Shown here: positions 1 through 11,794 of the stretch, in pieces
How positions within the stretch are numbered: the first letter of the stretch is position 1
Layout of the letters: each line of letters starts with the position of its first letter
Assembly (NCBI RefSeq): GCF_030252345.1
Contig: NZ_CP126980.1
Span: 2,061,501-2,125,500 of the forward strand
Source: Actinoplanes oblitus
GTDB taxonomy: Bacteria > Actinomycetota > Actinomycetes > Mycobacteriales > Micromonosporaceae
Direction: 5' to 3'
Length of the DNA stretch: 64,000 nucleotides
Program-made: the position numbers and the translations under genes
The notes under the pieces: generated by a model
Told to the model about the DNA's origin: nothing
Seen by the model: the letters and a program-made list of their open reading frames with translations, nothing else
Database searches by the model: none

Positions 1-1
1 C

Positions 2-1150
2 GGCTGGAAGAGCGTCGTGGACGACGCCTCCAAGCGGTTCACCGACGCCACCGGCGCGCAGGTGCAGGTCGAGTACCAGCAGTGGGCGAACGTGCTCACC
101 AAGCTGGACGCCTCGCTGGCCGGCACCGACGTGCCGGACGTGGTCGAGCTGGGCAACACCCAGTTCCCCAAGTACGTCGACTCCGAGGGCTTCGCCGAGC
201 TCGACAAGAAGAGCTTCGAGAACTCCGACACCTGGCTGACCGGCCTCTCCGGCGCCTGTGAGAAGGACGGCAAGACGTACTGCGTGCCCTACTACGCGGG
301 CGCCCGGGTCCTGATCTACCGCAAGGACCTGTTCCAGAAGGCCGGCATCGCCGACGCGCCGAAGACCTACGACGAGTTCCTCGCCGACGCCGACAAGGTG
401 CAGGCGGCGAACAAGGACGCCAAGTTCGGCTCCGTCTACATGCCGGGCCGTTACTGGTACGCCGCGATGTCGTGGGTCAAGGCCAACGGCGGCGACATCG
501 CCAAGAAGGACGGCGACAAGTGGGCCGGCCAGCTCTCCACGCCGGCCTCGCAGGCCGGTCTGCAGAAGTGGGTCGACCTGGTCAAGAAGTACTCGAAGGC
601 GGACGTCACCAAGGACGAGGCCGACCAGTACCTGGTGTTCAGCCAGGCCAACGCCGGCATGTTCTACGGCAACGGCTGGGAGCAGGGTTCCGCCGAGCAG
701 GTCAAGAAGGACCCGAACGACCCGAACTCGAAGCTGGTCCCGACCAAGGTCAACGGCAAGCTGGCCGCCGCGCCGATGCCGGAGATCCCCTCGCTGCTCG
801 GTGGCTCGAACGTCGGCGTCCCGCTGAAGAGCAAGAACCCGGAGCTGGCCGCTCAGTGGATCAAGTACTTCACCGACAGCACCTCGATGAAGGGCCTGAT
901 CAAGGCCGGCGCCCTGCCGAACGCCACCTCGCTGCTGGACCAGGCCGCCACCGACAACCCGGCGCTGAAGTTCACCGCCGGCGCGGCGAAGAACAGCTGG
1001 GCCGTCCCGAACTCCGGCAAGTGGGCCGACGTGGAGAAGGCCAACGTGCTGCAGAACATGCTGTCGGACATCCTGACCGGCAAGAAGTCTCTGGCGGACG
1101 CGACTGCCGCCGCTGACCAGCAGATCGCCACGACGCTCAACGCGAGCTGA
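2..1150 (+). CDS. ABC transporter sugar-binding protein, 5' partial
   Basis: This is the C-terminal 382 residues of an extracellular solute-binding protein for a carbohydrate ABC importer. The frame is open to the window edge, so the signal peptide and true start lie upstream. Family features are visible: a segment naming the compound as an undecided target (DVVELGNTQFPKYV), an aromatic-rich binding-site stretch (YCVPYYAGARVLIYRKDLF), and a late GGSNVGVPLKSKNPELAAQW segment typical of the second lobe. Two permease genes follow on the same strand and no ATPase is present. The substrate cannot be read from sequence. Proximity to the NgcEFG-like set suggests a sugar, possibly an amino-sugar oligomer, which is inference. 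Confidence 0.9.
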   Translation, partial: GWKSVVDDASKRFTDATGAQVQVEYQQWANVLTKLDASLAGTDVPDVVELGNTQFPKYVDSEGFAELDKKSFENSDTWLTGLSGACEKDGKTYCVPYYAGARVLIYRKDLFQKAGIADAPKTYDEFLADADKVQAANKDAKFGSVYMPGRYWYAAMSWVKANGGDIAKKDGDKWAGQLSTPASQAGLQKWVDLVKKYSKADVTKDEADQYLVFSQANAGMFYGNGWEQGSAEQVKKDPNDPNSKLVPTKVNGKLAAAPMPEIPSLLGGSNVGVPLKSKNPELAAQWIKYFTDSTSMKGLIKAGALPNATSLLDQAATDNPALKFTAGAAKNSWAVPNSGKWADVEKANVLQNMLSDILTGKKSLADATAAADQQIATTLNAS

Positions 1151-1155
1151 TCCGG

Positions 1156-1188
1156 GTGCCGCCCGCCCGCACGGCGGGCGGGCGGCAC
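1156..1188 (+). promoter_or_regulatory. Strong intercistronic hairpin
   Basis: A perfect 15-bp inverted repeat with a 3-nt loop (ACG) lies 6 bases after the binding-protein stop and 38 bases before the first permease start. There is no T-run. Placement between binding protein and permease genes fits an mRNA-stabilising or partially terminating hairpin that lets the binding protein be made in excess. The function is inferred from position. Confidence 0.6.
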
Positions 1189-1226
1189 ACCGCCGTCTCT
1201 TCTTCTTCGGTGAGAGAGGAAAGCTG

Positions 1227-2219
1227 ATGTACGCCGTCGACTCTCCGGCGACCCGCGCGCAGAGCGGGCCGAGCGGATCCGGCGCGGAGCAACCGGTGAC
1301 CCGACACAAACGGCGCCGCCGCCGTGGCGGTGACGACGTCGTCATCCCCTGGCTGCTGTCCGGTCCGGCCCTGGTGCTCCTGGCCCTCCTGCTGGCCTAC
1401 CCGGTCGGGCGCATGCTCGTGCTGTCGTTCCAGAAGCTGGGGCTCAAGGAGCTCTGGACCGGCGCCGCCGCGCCGTTCGTCGGCGTGGACAACTACGTCA
1501 CGGTGCTCTCCGACAGCGTCTTCTGGTCGGTGGTGACCCGTACGGTCCTCTTCACCGCGGTGTCGGTGGTGCTCAGTGTGCTGATCGGCCTCGGCGTGGC
1601 GCTGCTGATGCGCCGGGTCAGCCGGACCGTCCGGCTCCTCATGATCATCGCGATGATGTTCGTCTGGGCGTTGCCCGCGCTGGTCCAGGCGCAGATCTTC
1701 AAGATGATGACCGACTCCGACGTCGGCGTGATCAACTACCTGATCGACAAGCTCCCGGGTGTCGAGTTCCAGAACCACTCCTGGTTCTTCACCCCGGTGC
1801 AGGGCTGGATCGTGATCACGTCCTGCGTGGTGTGGGCCGGCATCCCGTTCCTGGCGATCACCCTGAACGCCGGCCTGACCCAGGTGCCGAAGGAACTGAT
1901 GGAGGCCGCCACCGTCGACGGCGCCAACGCCTGGCAGGGGTTCAAGAACATCACCGTCCCGATCCTCAAGCCGCTGCTCGTGATCGTCACGACCCTGTCG
2001 GTGATCTGGAACTTCGGCCTGTTCACGCAGAACTGGGTGATGCGGGACGGCAAGCCGGAGCCCGAGTTCCAGACCCTGGCCACGTACTCGTACGTGCAGG
2101 CCTTCTCGCAGAACAAGTACGGCCTCGGCTCGGCGATCGCGATGATCACCGTGCTGATCCTGCTCGGCGCGATGGCGGTCTACATCCGTCAGATGTTCAA
2201 GATCGGAGAGGTGGACTGA
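1227..2219 (+). CDS. ABC sugar transporter permease (MalF type)
   Basis: This 330-residue inner-membrane permease has a basic cytoplasmic N-terminus (about residues 1-40), then roughly six membrane helices starting at IPWLLSGPALVLLALLLAYP. The EAA loop that contacts the ATPase is near residues 224-250 (MEAATVDGANAWQGF). Length and order after a binding protein match MalF-type subunits. The ATG has an upstream GAGAGGAAAG ribosome site. The last codon overlaps the ATG of the next permease (ATGA), implying translational coupling. No ATP-binding subunit is nearby, so a shared MsiK-type ATPase elsewhere probably powers it, as is usual for actinobacterial CUT1 importers. Confidence 0.93.
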   Translation: MYAVDSPATRAQSGPSGSGAEQPVTRHKRRRRRGGDDVVIPWLLSGPALVLLALLLAYPVGRMLVLSFQKLGLKELWTGAAAPFVGVDNYVTVLSDSVFWSVVTRTVLFTAVSVVLSVLIGLGVALLMRRVSRTVRLLMIIAMMFVWALPALVQAQIFKMMTDSDVGVINYLIDKLPGVEFQNHSWFFTPVQGWIVITSCVVWAGIPFLAITLNAGLTQVPKELMEAATVDGANAWQGFKNITVPILKPLLVIVTTLSVIWNFGLFTQNWVMRDGKPEPEFQTLATYSYVQAFSQNKYGLGSAIAMITVLILLGAMAVYIRQMFKIGEVD

Positions 2220-3115
2220 TGGCCGTCCTCACCAGCACCCCGCCGCGCCGCAGGACCCGCAAGGCCGACGACGGCGTGATGACCGTCGGGCGCAGCCGGA
2301 TCGGCAACCTCGTCGCCAACGCGGCCGGCCTGATCTTCGCGATCGTGATGTTCTTCCCGGTCTACTGGGTGCTGATCACCTCGTTCAAGCCGCAGACCGA
2401 GTGGTCGAGCTTCACCCCGACCTTCGTCCCGCACGCGCCGACGCTCGACAACTTCACGTCCGCGTTCAACGCGCCGCTGTTCAAGCAGTCGCTGATCAAC
2501 GGCATCCTGGTGACCGCCATGGCGGTGATCGCGGCGCTGATCGTCGGCTTCCTCGGCGCGCTCGCCGTCGCCCGGTTCCGCTTCTACGGCCGGCGGGCGA
2601 TCATCCTGGTGGTCCTGGCGGTGCAGCTGATCCCGTTCATCTCGCTGCTGATCCCGATCTTCCTGATGCTGCAGAGCTGGCACGCCGTCGGCAACACCCT
2701 GATCGGCGTGACGCTGGTCTACACGGTGCTGATCCTGCCGTACACGGTGTGGATGCTGCGCGGCTTCATCGCCGGCATCCCGCGCGAGCTGGACGAGGCC
2801 GCGATGATCGACGGCTGCACCCGCGGCCAGGTGTTCTGGCGGATCGTCCTGCCGCTCACCGGCCCCGGCCTGGTCGCGACCTCGGTGTACGGGTTCATCC
2901 AGGCCTGGAACGAGTTCATGATCATCAACACCCTCAACGACCCCGAACACCAGAACCTGATGGCCTGGCTCATGCAGAACCAGACCAGCCGGGGCACCTA
3001 CTGGGGCCCGCTGATGGCCGGCGCGATCATCACGTCGATCCCGGTCGTCATCTTCTTCCTCGCCGTGCAGCGCAACATCGCCTCCGGGCTCACCGCCGGC
3101 GCGGTCAAGGGCTGA
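2219..3115 (+). CDS. ABC sugar transporter permease (MalG type)
   Basis: This 298-residue second permease starts at the ATG that overlaps the preceding stop by one base. An upstream in-frame extension exists but lies inside the previous gene and is not real. After a basic N-terminus there are about six membrane helices. The EAA loop lies near residues 190-210 (ELDEAAMIDGCTRGQVF). The ending AVQRNIASGLTAGAVKG is characteristic of MalG-type subunits and recurs in the last permease of the next cassette (RQIQAGLTAGAVK). The next gene, a new binding protein, begins only 23 bases later, so both importers are probably one transcript. Confidence 0.93.
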   Translation: MAVLTSTPPRRRTRKADDGVMTVGRSRIGNLVANAAGLIFAIVMFFPVYWVLITSFKPQTEWSSFTPTFVPHAPTLDNFTSAFNAPLFKQSLINGILVTAMAVIAALIVGFLGALAVARFRFYGRRAIILVVLAVQLIPFISLLIPIFLMLQSWHAVGNTLIGVTLVYTVLILPYTVWMLRGFIAGIPRELDEAAMIDGCTRGQVFWRIVLPLTGPGLVATSVYGFIQAWNEFMIINTLNDPEHQNLMAWLMQNQTSRGTYWGPLMAGAIITSIPVVIFFLAVQRNIASGLTAGAVKG

Positions 3116-3138
3116 AACAACCTCCGAAAGGGACATAG

Positions 3139-4563
3139 ATGTCTGTGACAACCGATCGCCGTACCCTGCTGCGCCGTGCCGCCGCCGTCGGTCTGGTCGC
3201 CGCGCCCGGTGTGAGCTTTCTGAGCGCGTGTGCGGGCTCGGACGACAACGGTGACGACACCAAGCAGGCGACCGGCACCAAGTCGGCCGACAACCCGCTG
3301 GGTATCGACCCGAAGGCCGGTATCGAGATCGTGATCTTCGATGGTGGTCTCGGTACCAAGTACGCCACCGATGTGGACACTCCGCTGTACAACAGCAAGT
3401 GGCCGGACTCGAAGGTGACCTACTCGGCGACGCAGCAGGTCGCTACCACGATCAAGCCGCGGCTGAACTCCGGTACCGCGCCCGACATGATCAACAACTC
3501 GGGTTCGGACATCATGGACTTCGGTGCGATCGTGAAGGCCGGGCAGGCCGCTGACCTGTCGGATCTGTTCGCGGCGCCGTCGCTGGACATCGCCGGTAAG
3601 ACGGTGGCCGAGACGCTGGTGCCGGGTGCGGTGCAGCAGGGCACCTACGACGGTAAGCCGTTCGCGGTGAACTACTCGTTCACGGTCTTCGGGCTCTGGT
3701 ACAACAAGAAGCTGTTCGCGAAGAACAACTGGACCATCCCGACGACCTGGGCGGACTTCACCGCGCTGCTCGACAAGATCAAGGCGGCGGGCATCACGCC
3801 GTTCAGCTACGCGGGGGCGAACGCGTCGTATTACATGGTCCGGGCGATCATGACGTCGGCGGCGAAGATCGGCACCGAGCAGGTGCTCAAGGACATCGAC
3901 AACCTGAAGCCGGGTGCGTGGACCAACGACGCGGTCAAGCAGGCCGCCGCGGCGTGGGGGGAGATCGGCAAGAAGTACGCCAACCCGTCGCACCTGGGTC
4001 TGAAGCACACCGAGGTGCAGCTGCAGCAGAACCAGGACAAGGTCGCGTTCTACCCGTGCGGCTCCTGGCTGGAGAACGAGCAGGCCGCGTCGACGCCGGC
4101 CGGCTTCGAGTACGCGATGATGGCGCTGCCCAGCGTGACGGCCAGCGACAAGCTGCCGGCGACGGCGATCAACGCGGCGGCCGGTGAGATCTACTTCGCG
4201 GCGGCCAAGAGCAAGAACCCGCAGGGTGGCAAGGAGTACCTGCGCACCATGCTGTCGAAGAAGGCGGCGCTGGAGTTCACCAAGCTGACCAAGTCGCTGA
4301 CCGTGGTCGCCGGCGCGGCCGACGGGGTGACCATCAGCCCCGGGCTGACCTCCGCGAACGACGCGCTGGGCAAGGCCGGCCAGGACGTGTTCATGGGTTA
4401 CCTGTTCGACACCTGGTACAAGAAGCTCGACGACGCCTCCCGCGAGGCCGCCAACCAGCTGTTCTTCAAGGGCGGCGACGCGCAGAAGTTCTGCGACACC
4501 ATGGAGGCCGCCTCGCAGGCCGTCGCCAAGGACTCGTCGATCACCAAGTTCACCCGCTCCTGA
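3139..4563 (+). CDS. ngcE: NgcE-like GlcNAc/chitobiose-binding lipoprotein
   Basis: This 474-residue substrate-binding lipoprotein begins with a twin-arginine export signal (DRRTLLRR, residues 6-13). A lipobox (LSAC) makes Cys31 the lipidation site. The mature part contains blocks I recognise from the actinobacterial NgcE family: NYSFTVFGLWYNKKLFAKN, IPTTWADFTALLDKIKAAGI, IDNLKPGAWTNDAVKQAAAA and CGSWLENEQ. NgcE binds N-acetylglucosamine and N,N'-diacetylchitobiose for the NgcFG permease. An AAAGGGA ribosome site precedes the ATG. The codon mix (more GGT, GTG and TTG codons) looks slightly different from the first cassette. The family is confident; the exact substrate is inferred. Confidence 0.85.
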   Translation: MSVTTDRRTLLRRAAAVGLVAAPGVSFLSACAGSDDNGDDTKQATGTKSADNPLGIDPKAGIEIVIFDGGLGTKYATDVDTPLYNSKWPDSKVTYSATQQVATTIKPRLNSGTAPDMINNSGSDIMDFGAIVKAGQAADLSDLFAAPSLDIAGKTVAETLVPGAVQQGTYDGKPFAVNYSFTVFGLWYNKKLFAKNNWTIPTTWADFTALLDKIKAAGITPFSYAGANASYYMVRAIMTSAAKIGTEQVLKDIDNLKPGAWTNDAVKQAAAAWGEIGKKYANPSHLGLKHTEVQLQQNQDKVAFYPCGSWLENEQAASTPAGFEYAMMALPSVTASDKLPATAINAAAGEIYFAAAKSKNPQGGKEYLRTMLSKKAALEFTKLTKSLTVVAGAADGVTISPGLTSANDALGKAGQDVFMGYLFDTWYKKLDDASREAANQLFFKGGDAQKFCDTMEAASQAVAKDSSITKFTRS

Positions 4564-4595
4564 TCTCGTTCTCTGACAACCCCTAGGCAGGCGTC

Positions 4596-5489
4596 ATGCG
4601 GCACGGCAAGTATCCCTTCATCATCGGTTTCCTTGTCGTGCCGCTGGCGCTCTACCTGGTGTTCGTGGTCGGCGCGTATCTGCAGATGTTCCAGTTGTCG
4701 TTGACCGACTGGTCGGGTTACGGCGGGTTCACGTACATCGGGGTGGAGAACTTCCAGAAGTTGTGGGACGACTCGGTGTTCTGGATCGCGTTGCGGCACA
4801 ACCTGTACCTGTTGATCGTGATGCCGATCGTGACGATCGCCCTGGCGTTGTTCTTCGCGTTCCTGCTCAATTCCGGTGGTAAGAAGGCCGGTGGGGTGTG
4901 GGGCTCGAAGGTGTACCGGGTGATCTTCTTCTTCCCGCAGCTGCTGGCGCTGGCGATCGTGGCGGTGATCTTCGGGCGGGTGTTCGGGTCGGACAAGTCC
5001 GGCATGATCAACGGGTTGTTGCCGCAGTCGTGGACGCCGTGGCTGTTCCTGGCCGACGAACGCTGGGCGCTGACCTGCATCCTGGTGGTCCTGGTGTGGC
5101 AGGCGGTCGGGTTCTACGTGGTGTTGTTCTCCGCCGGGATGGGTTCGATCGCCGAGGAGATCTACGAGGCCGCCGCGCTGGACGGGGCCACCAAGGTCAC
5201 CCTGTTCTTCAAGATCACGCTGCCGTTGCTGTGGGACACCCTGCAGGTCGCCTGGGTCTATCTGGGTATCGCCGCGTTCGACGCGTTCGCCCTGGTCAAC
5301 ATCATGTCGGTGAACCACGGCGGGCCGAACAACAGCACCCAGGTGCTGAGCATGCAGATCTACCTGAACGCGTTCCAGAACTCGCAGGCCGGCTACGCGT
5401 CAGCGCTCGGCGTGGTGCTGTTCTTCCTGACCCTGACGTTCGCCGCGCTGACCCTGCGGGTCACCCGCCGCGACGCCGTGGCGGCCTGA
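4596..5489 (+). CDS. ngcF: NgcF-like ABC permease
   Basis: This 297-residue inner-membrane permease follows ngcE by 32 bases. The N-terminus (GKYPFIIGFLVVPLALYLVF) enters the first helix directly, without the long cytoplasmic tail of the permease at 1227. The EAA loop is near residues 187-205 (EIYEAAALDGATKVTLFF). The segment NHGGPNNSTQVLSMQIYLNA is a typical periplasmic loop of NgcF/MalF-like permeases. It would form a heterodimer with the next gene product and be fed by NgcE. The assignment rests on order and on the ngcE call. Confidence 0.85.
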   Translation: MRHGKYPFIIGFLVVPLALYLVFVVGAYLQMFQLSLTDWSGYGGFTYIGVENFQKLWDDSVFWIALRHNLYLLIVMPIVTIALALFFAFLLNSGGKKAGGVWGSKVYRVIFFFPQLLALAIVAVIFGRVFGSDKSGMINGLLPQSWTPWLFLADERWALTCILVVLVWQAVGFYVVLFSAGMGSIAEEIYEAAALDGATKVTLFFKITLPLLWDTLQVAWVYLGIAAFDAFALVNIMSVNHGGPNNSTQVLSMQIYLNAFQNSQAGYASALGVVLFFLTLTFAALTLRVTRRDAVAA

Positions 5490-5495
5490 GCGGAG

Positions 5496-6407
5496 ATGAC
5501 GACGATGATGAATCTTGCCGTTGAGGAAACCGCGGCGGTGACCGAGCCGAAGCCCGCGGAGAGGTCCCGGAAGGTCAATCCGCTCAACGGGGTCGCGCAC
5601 GTCGCGTTGTTCCTGTGGGCTCTGGCCACGGCCGGGCCGTTGCTCTGGGTCGTGCTGGCCTCGTTCAAGAACAACACCGAGATCTTCCTGGGCAAGCCGT
5701 TCGCGCTACCCGAGTCGTTCTCGTTCACCACGTACGCCGACGCGTGGAGCGAGGCGCACATCGGGCAGTACTTCCTCAACAGCGTGTTCGTGGTGGCGAT
5801 CAGCACCGCCGGGACGATGCTGCTCGGCGCGATGGCCGCCTACGTGCTGGCCCGCTACAAGTTCCCCGGTAACCGGGCGATCTACTACCTGTTCGTCTCC
5901 GGACTGGCGTTCCCGACGTTCATGGCGCTGGCCCCGCTGTTCGGCATCGTGCAGAGCCTGGGACTGCTCAACAGCTTCACCGGGCTGATCCTGGTCTACA
6001 TCGCGTACTCGCTGTCGTTCACGGTGTTCTTCCTGGTCGCGTTCTTCAAGACGCTGCCCCACGAGATCGACGAGGCCGCCCTGGTCGACGGGGCCGGACA
6101 CCTGCGCCGGTTCTTCCAGATCATGATGCCGATGGCGAAATCCGGGCTGATCAGCATCACCATCTTCAACATCGTCGGGCAGTGGAACCAGTACCTGCTC
6201 CCCGTCGTGATCATGCAGGGCGCCGGCGCCGACTCGAAATGGGTCCTGACCCAGGGCATCGCCAACATCAGCACCCAGGCCGGCTACCACGCCGAATGGT
6301 CCACCCTGTTCGCCGCGCTCACCCTCTCCATCCTGCCGATGATCGCCGTCTACGCGGTCTTCCAGCGGCAGATCCAGGCCGGCCTCACCGCCGGCGCCGT
6401 GAAGTAA
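5496..6407 (+). CDS. ngcG: NgcG-like ABC permease
   Basis: This 303-residue permease starts 6 bases after the ngcF stop. It has a charged N-terminus of about 30 residues, then about six helices. The EAA loop is near residue 190 (EIDEAALVDGAGHLRRFF). The segment NQYLLPVVIMQGAGADSKWV and the ending QIQAGLTAGAVK fit the NgcG/MalG group. It closes the six-gene importer run. The next gene, a polymerase, starts 30 bases later with no visible terminator, so read-through is possible. Confidence 0.85.
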   Translation: MTTMMNLAVEETAAVTEPKPAERSRKVNPLNGVAHVALFLWALATAGPLLWVVLASFKNNTEIFLGKPFALPESFSFTTYADAWSEAHIGQYFLNSVFVVAISTAGTMLLGAMAAYVLARYKFPGNRAIYYLFVSGLAFPTFMALAPLFGIVQSLGLLNSFTGLILVYIAYSLSFTVFFLVAFFKTLPHEIDEAALVDGAGHLRRFFQIMMPMAKSGLISITIFNIVGQWNQYLLPVVIMQGAGADSKWVLTQGIANISTQAGYHAEWSTLFAALTLSILPMIAVYAVFQRQIQAGLTAGAVK

Positions 6408-6437
6408 TTTGTCGTACCCGGCGAGCAGAATGACCAT

Positions 6438-8078
6438 GTGCTCGTAGCGGTACTTCCCGACGGTCGGCTGCAAGACCTGCATGCCGACGGCGGGCCGGTC
6501 GGTCCACCCCACCCGGTGGCCGACCTGCCCGCGGCCGTCGCCGCGCGCGAGGCCGCCGACCAGCCACGCTGGGTCTGGCCGGCCACCGCCGACATCTACC
6601 CGGCACTGCTGCGCGCCGGCGTGCGGGTGGCGCGCTGTCACGACCTGGAGCTGACCGAGGCCCTGCTGCTCGGGCACGCCGGGCGCTGGGGTGAGCCACG
6701 AGGGCTCGCCGCGGCGACCGCCCGCCTGCGTGGCTTGCCGGTCCCACCGGACCGGCCCCGGCCCGAGGCCGAGCCGCCCGGCTTCGCGCAGGGCGCGCTC
6801 TTCGACGCGCTTCCCGCGTCGATCCCGGTCGCCGCCGGCGACGTGCTCGCGCTCTACGCCGACCAGCAGCGCCGCCTGGCCGCGACCGAGCACCCCGGCC
6901 GCTTCCGGATGCTGGTGGCCGCCGAGTCGGCCGGCGCGCTGATCGCCGCCGAGATGGGCCACACCGGCCTGCCGTGGCGCGCCGACGTGCACGACGAGCT
7001 GCTGCGCGAGCTGCTCGGCCCGCCCCAGCCGGTCGGCCCGCCGCGTCGCCTGGTCGAGCTGACCGCGGAGATCAACGCGGCGTTCGGCACCCACGGGCTG
7101 CACCCCGACCTGCCGGCCGAGGTGGTGCGAGCGTTCGCCCGGGCCGGGATCCAGATCCCGAACACGCGGCGCTGGGTGCTCCGCCAGGTCGACCATCCCG
7201 CGGTGACCCCGCTGCTGCTGTACAAGGAGCTCTATCGGATCTGGACCGCGCACGGGTGGAACTGGCTGGACTCCTGGGTCCGCGACGGCCGCTTCCACCC
7301 GGAGTATTCGCTGGGGAACGTGGTCTCCGGCCGCTGGGGCGCGCGGGGTGGCGGCGCCCTCCAGGTGCCCAAGGTGATCCGCCGGGCGGTGCTCGCCGAC
7401 CCGGGCTGGCGCTTCGTCGTCGCCGATGCCGGGCAGCTGGAGCCCCGGGTGATGGCGGCGGTCTCCGGCGACACCCGGCTGGCCCGGGCGGCCGCCGAGG
7501 GCGATCTCTACGCGGCGCTGGCCACCGACTCGTTCGACGGCGACCGGGCCAAGGCCAAGGTCGCGCTGATCGGCGCGATGTACGGGCAGACCGGTGGCGA
7601 CGCGATCCCGGCGCTGGCGGTGCTCCGCCGCCACTATCCGATCGCCTTCGAGTACGTGGAGACGGCCGCCCGGGTCGGCGAGTCCGGCGGCCTGGTCCGC
7701 TCGTGGCTGGGTCGCACCTGCCCGCCCCCGGCCGGCGCACGGCGGGACGCCGGCCTGGATCCACCCGATGAGGTGGCGCCGCCACCCGGACGGGCGAGGG
7801 GGCGATTCACCCGAAACTTCGTGATCCAGGCCACGGCTGCCGAGTGGGCGCTCGTCCTGCTCGCCACCCTGCGCACCGCCCTCGCCGGGACGCGAGCCGA
7901 GCTGGTCTTCTTCGTGCACGACGAGGTCGTCGTGCACTGCCCCGCTGACCAGGCCGAAGAGGTCGCCGAGCGGATCCGCGAGTGCGCGGCGCGCGCCGGG
8001 CGGATGCTTTTCGGCGACAGCGAGGTGCGATTCCCGGTGGATGTCTCAGTGGTTGGTTGCTACGCGGACGCCAAGTGA
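6438..8078 (+). CDS. Bifunctional 3'-5' exonuclease/DNA polymerase (family A)
   Basis: This 546-residue protein resembles the short DNA polymerase I-like proteins of actinobacteria, with an exonuclease-like N-terminal half and a family A palm. Polymerase motif A is DAGQLEPRVMA near residue 330, motif B is KAKVALIGAMYGQTGGDA near 372-390, and motif C is FFVHDEVV near residue 492, carrying the second metal-binding Asp. It is much shorter than PolA (about 900 residues) and lacks a 5' nuclease domain. The start is a GTG with no strong ribosome site. Its likely role is gap filling or repair synthesis, inferred from the family. Confidence 0.88.
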   Translation: MLVAVLPDGRLQDLHADGGPVGPPHPVADLPAAVAAREAADQPRWVWPATADIYPALLRAGVRVARCHDLELTEALLLGHAGRWGEPRGLAAATARLRGLPVPPDRPRPEAEPPGFAQGALFDALPASIPVAAGDVLALYADQQRRLAATEHPGRFRMLVAAESAGALIAAEMGHTGLPWRADVHDELLRELLGPPQPVGPPRRLVELTAEINAAFGTHGLHPDLPAEVVRAFARAGIQIPNTRRWVLRQVDHPAVTPLLLYKELYRIWTAHGWNWLDSWVRDGRFHPEYSLGNVVSGRWGARGGGALQVPKVIRRAVLADPGWRFVVADAGQLEPRVMAAVSGDTRLARAAAEGDLYAALATDSFDGDRAKAKVALIGAMYGQTGGDAIPALAVLRRHYPIAFEYVETAARVGESGGLVRSWLGRTCPPPAGARRDAGLDPPDEVAPPPGRARGRFTRNFVIQATAAEWALVLLATLRTALAGTRAELVFFVHDEVVVHCPADQAEEVAERIRECAARAGRMLFGDSEVRFPVDVSVVGCYADAK

Positions 8079-8102
8079 GGAACTGGGTAAACTCAGAGGT
8101 CC

Positions 8103-8187
8103 GGCCGAGAGGCGCTGCAGCGGGCCCACCCGTCACGCTCGACCGGTGAACAATCCCGAACAAGGGCGCCTCCGACTCTCTCGGAGG
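8103..8187 (+). promoter_or_regulatory. S-adenosylhomocysteine (SAH) riboswitch with RBS-masking hairpin
   Basis: The leader of metH matches the SAH riboswitch pattern: GAGGCGCTGC at the 5' side, CACGCTCG in the middle and AACAAGGGCGCCTC at the 3' side. P1 pairs 8109-8115 with 8166-8172 (7 bp). A CGGG/CCCG hairpin lies at 8121-8132. The 3' strand of P1 (CCTC, 8169-8172) also belongs to a second 7-bp hairpin, 8169-8175 with 8181-8187, whose 3' arm contains the GGAGG ribosome site of metH. The two folds exclude each other. Ligand binding would favour P1 and free the ribosome site, an ON switch, as known for SAH aptamers. Confidence 0.8.
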
Positions 8188-8195
8188 TGTACCCC

Positions 8196-11780
<3,585 letters not shown>

Positions 11781-11794
11781 CGGGAGTGGCGGGG

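Noticed and set aside
5706..7937. A 743-codon minus-strand frame spanning the ngcG/polymerase junction
   Set aside because: It crosses two well-supported plus-strand genes and has no ribosome site or recognisable domain; it is an antisense shadow.
8079..8195. Cobalamin or SAM riboswitch upstream of metH
   Set aside because: The leader is too short for a B12 riboswitch, lacks the B12 box, and matches the SAH pattern instead.
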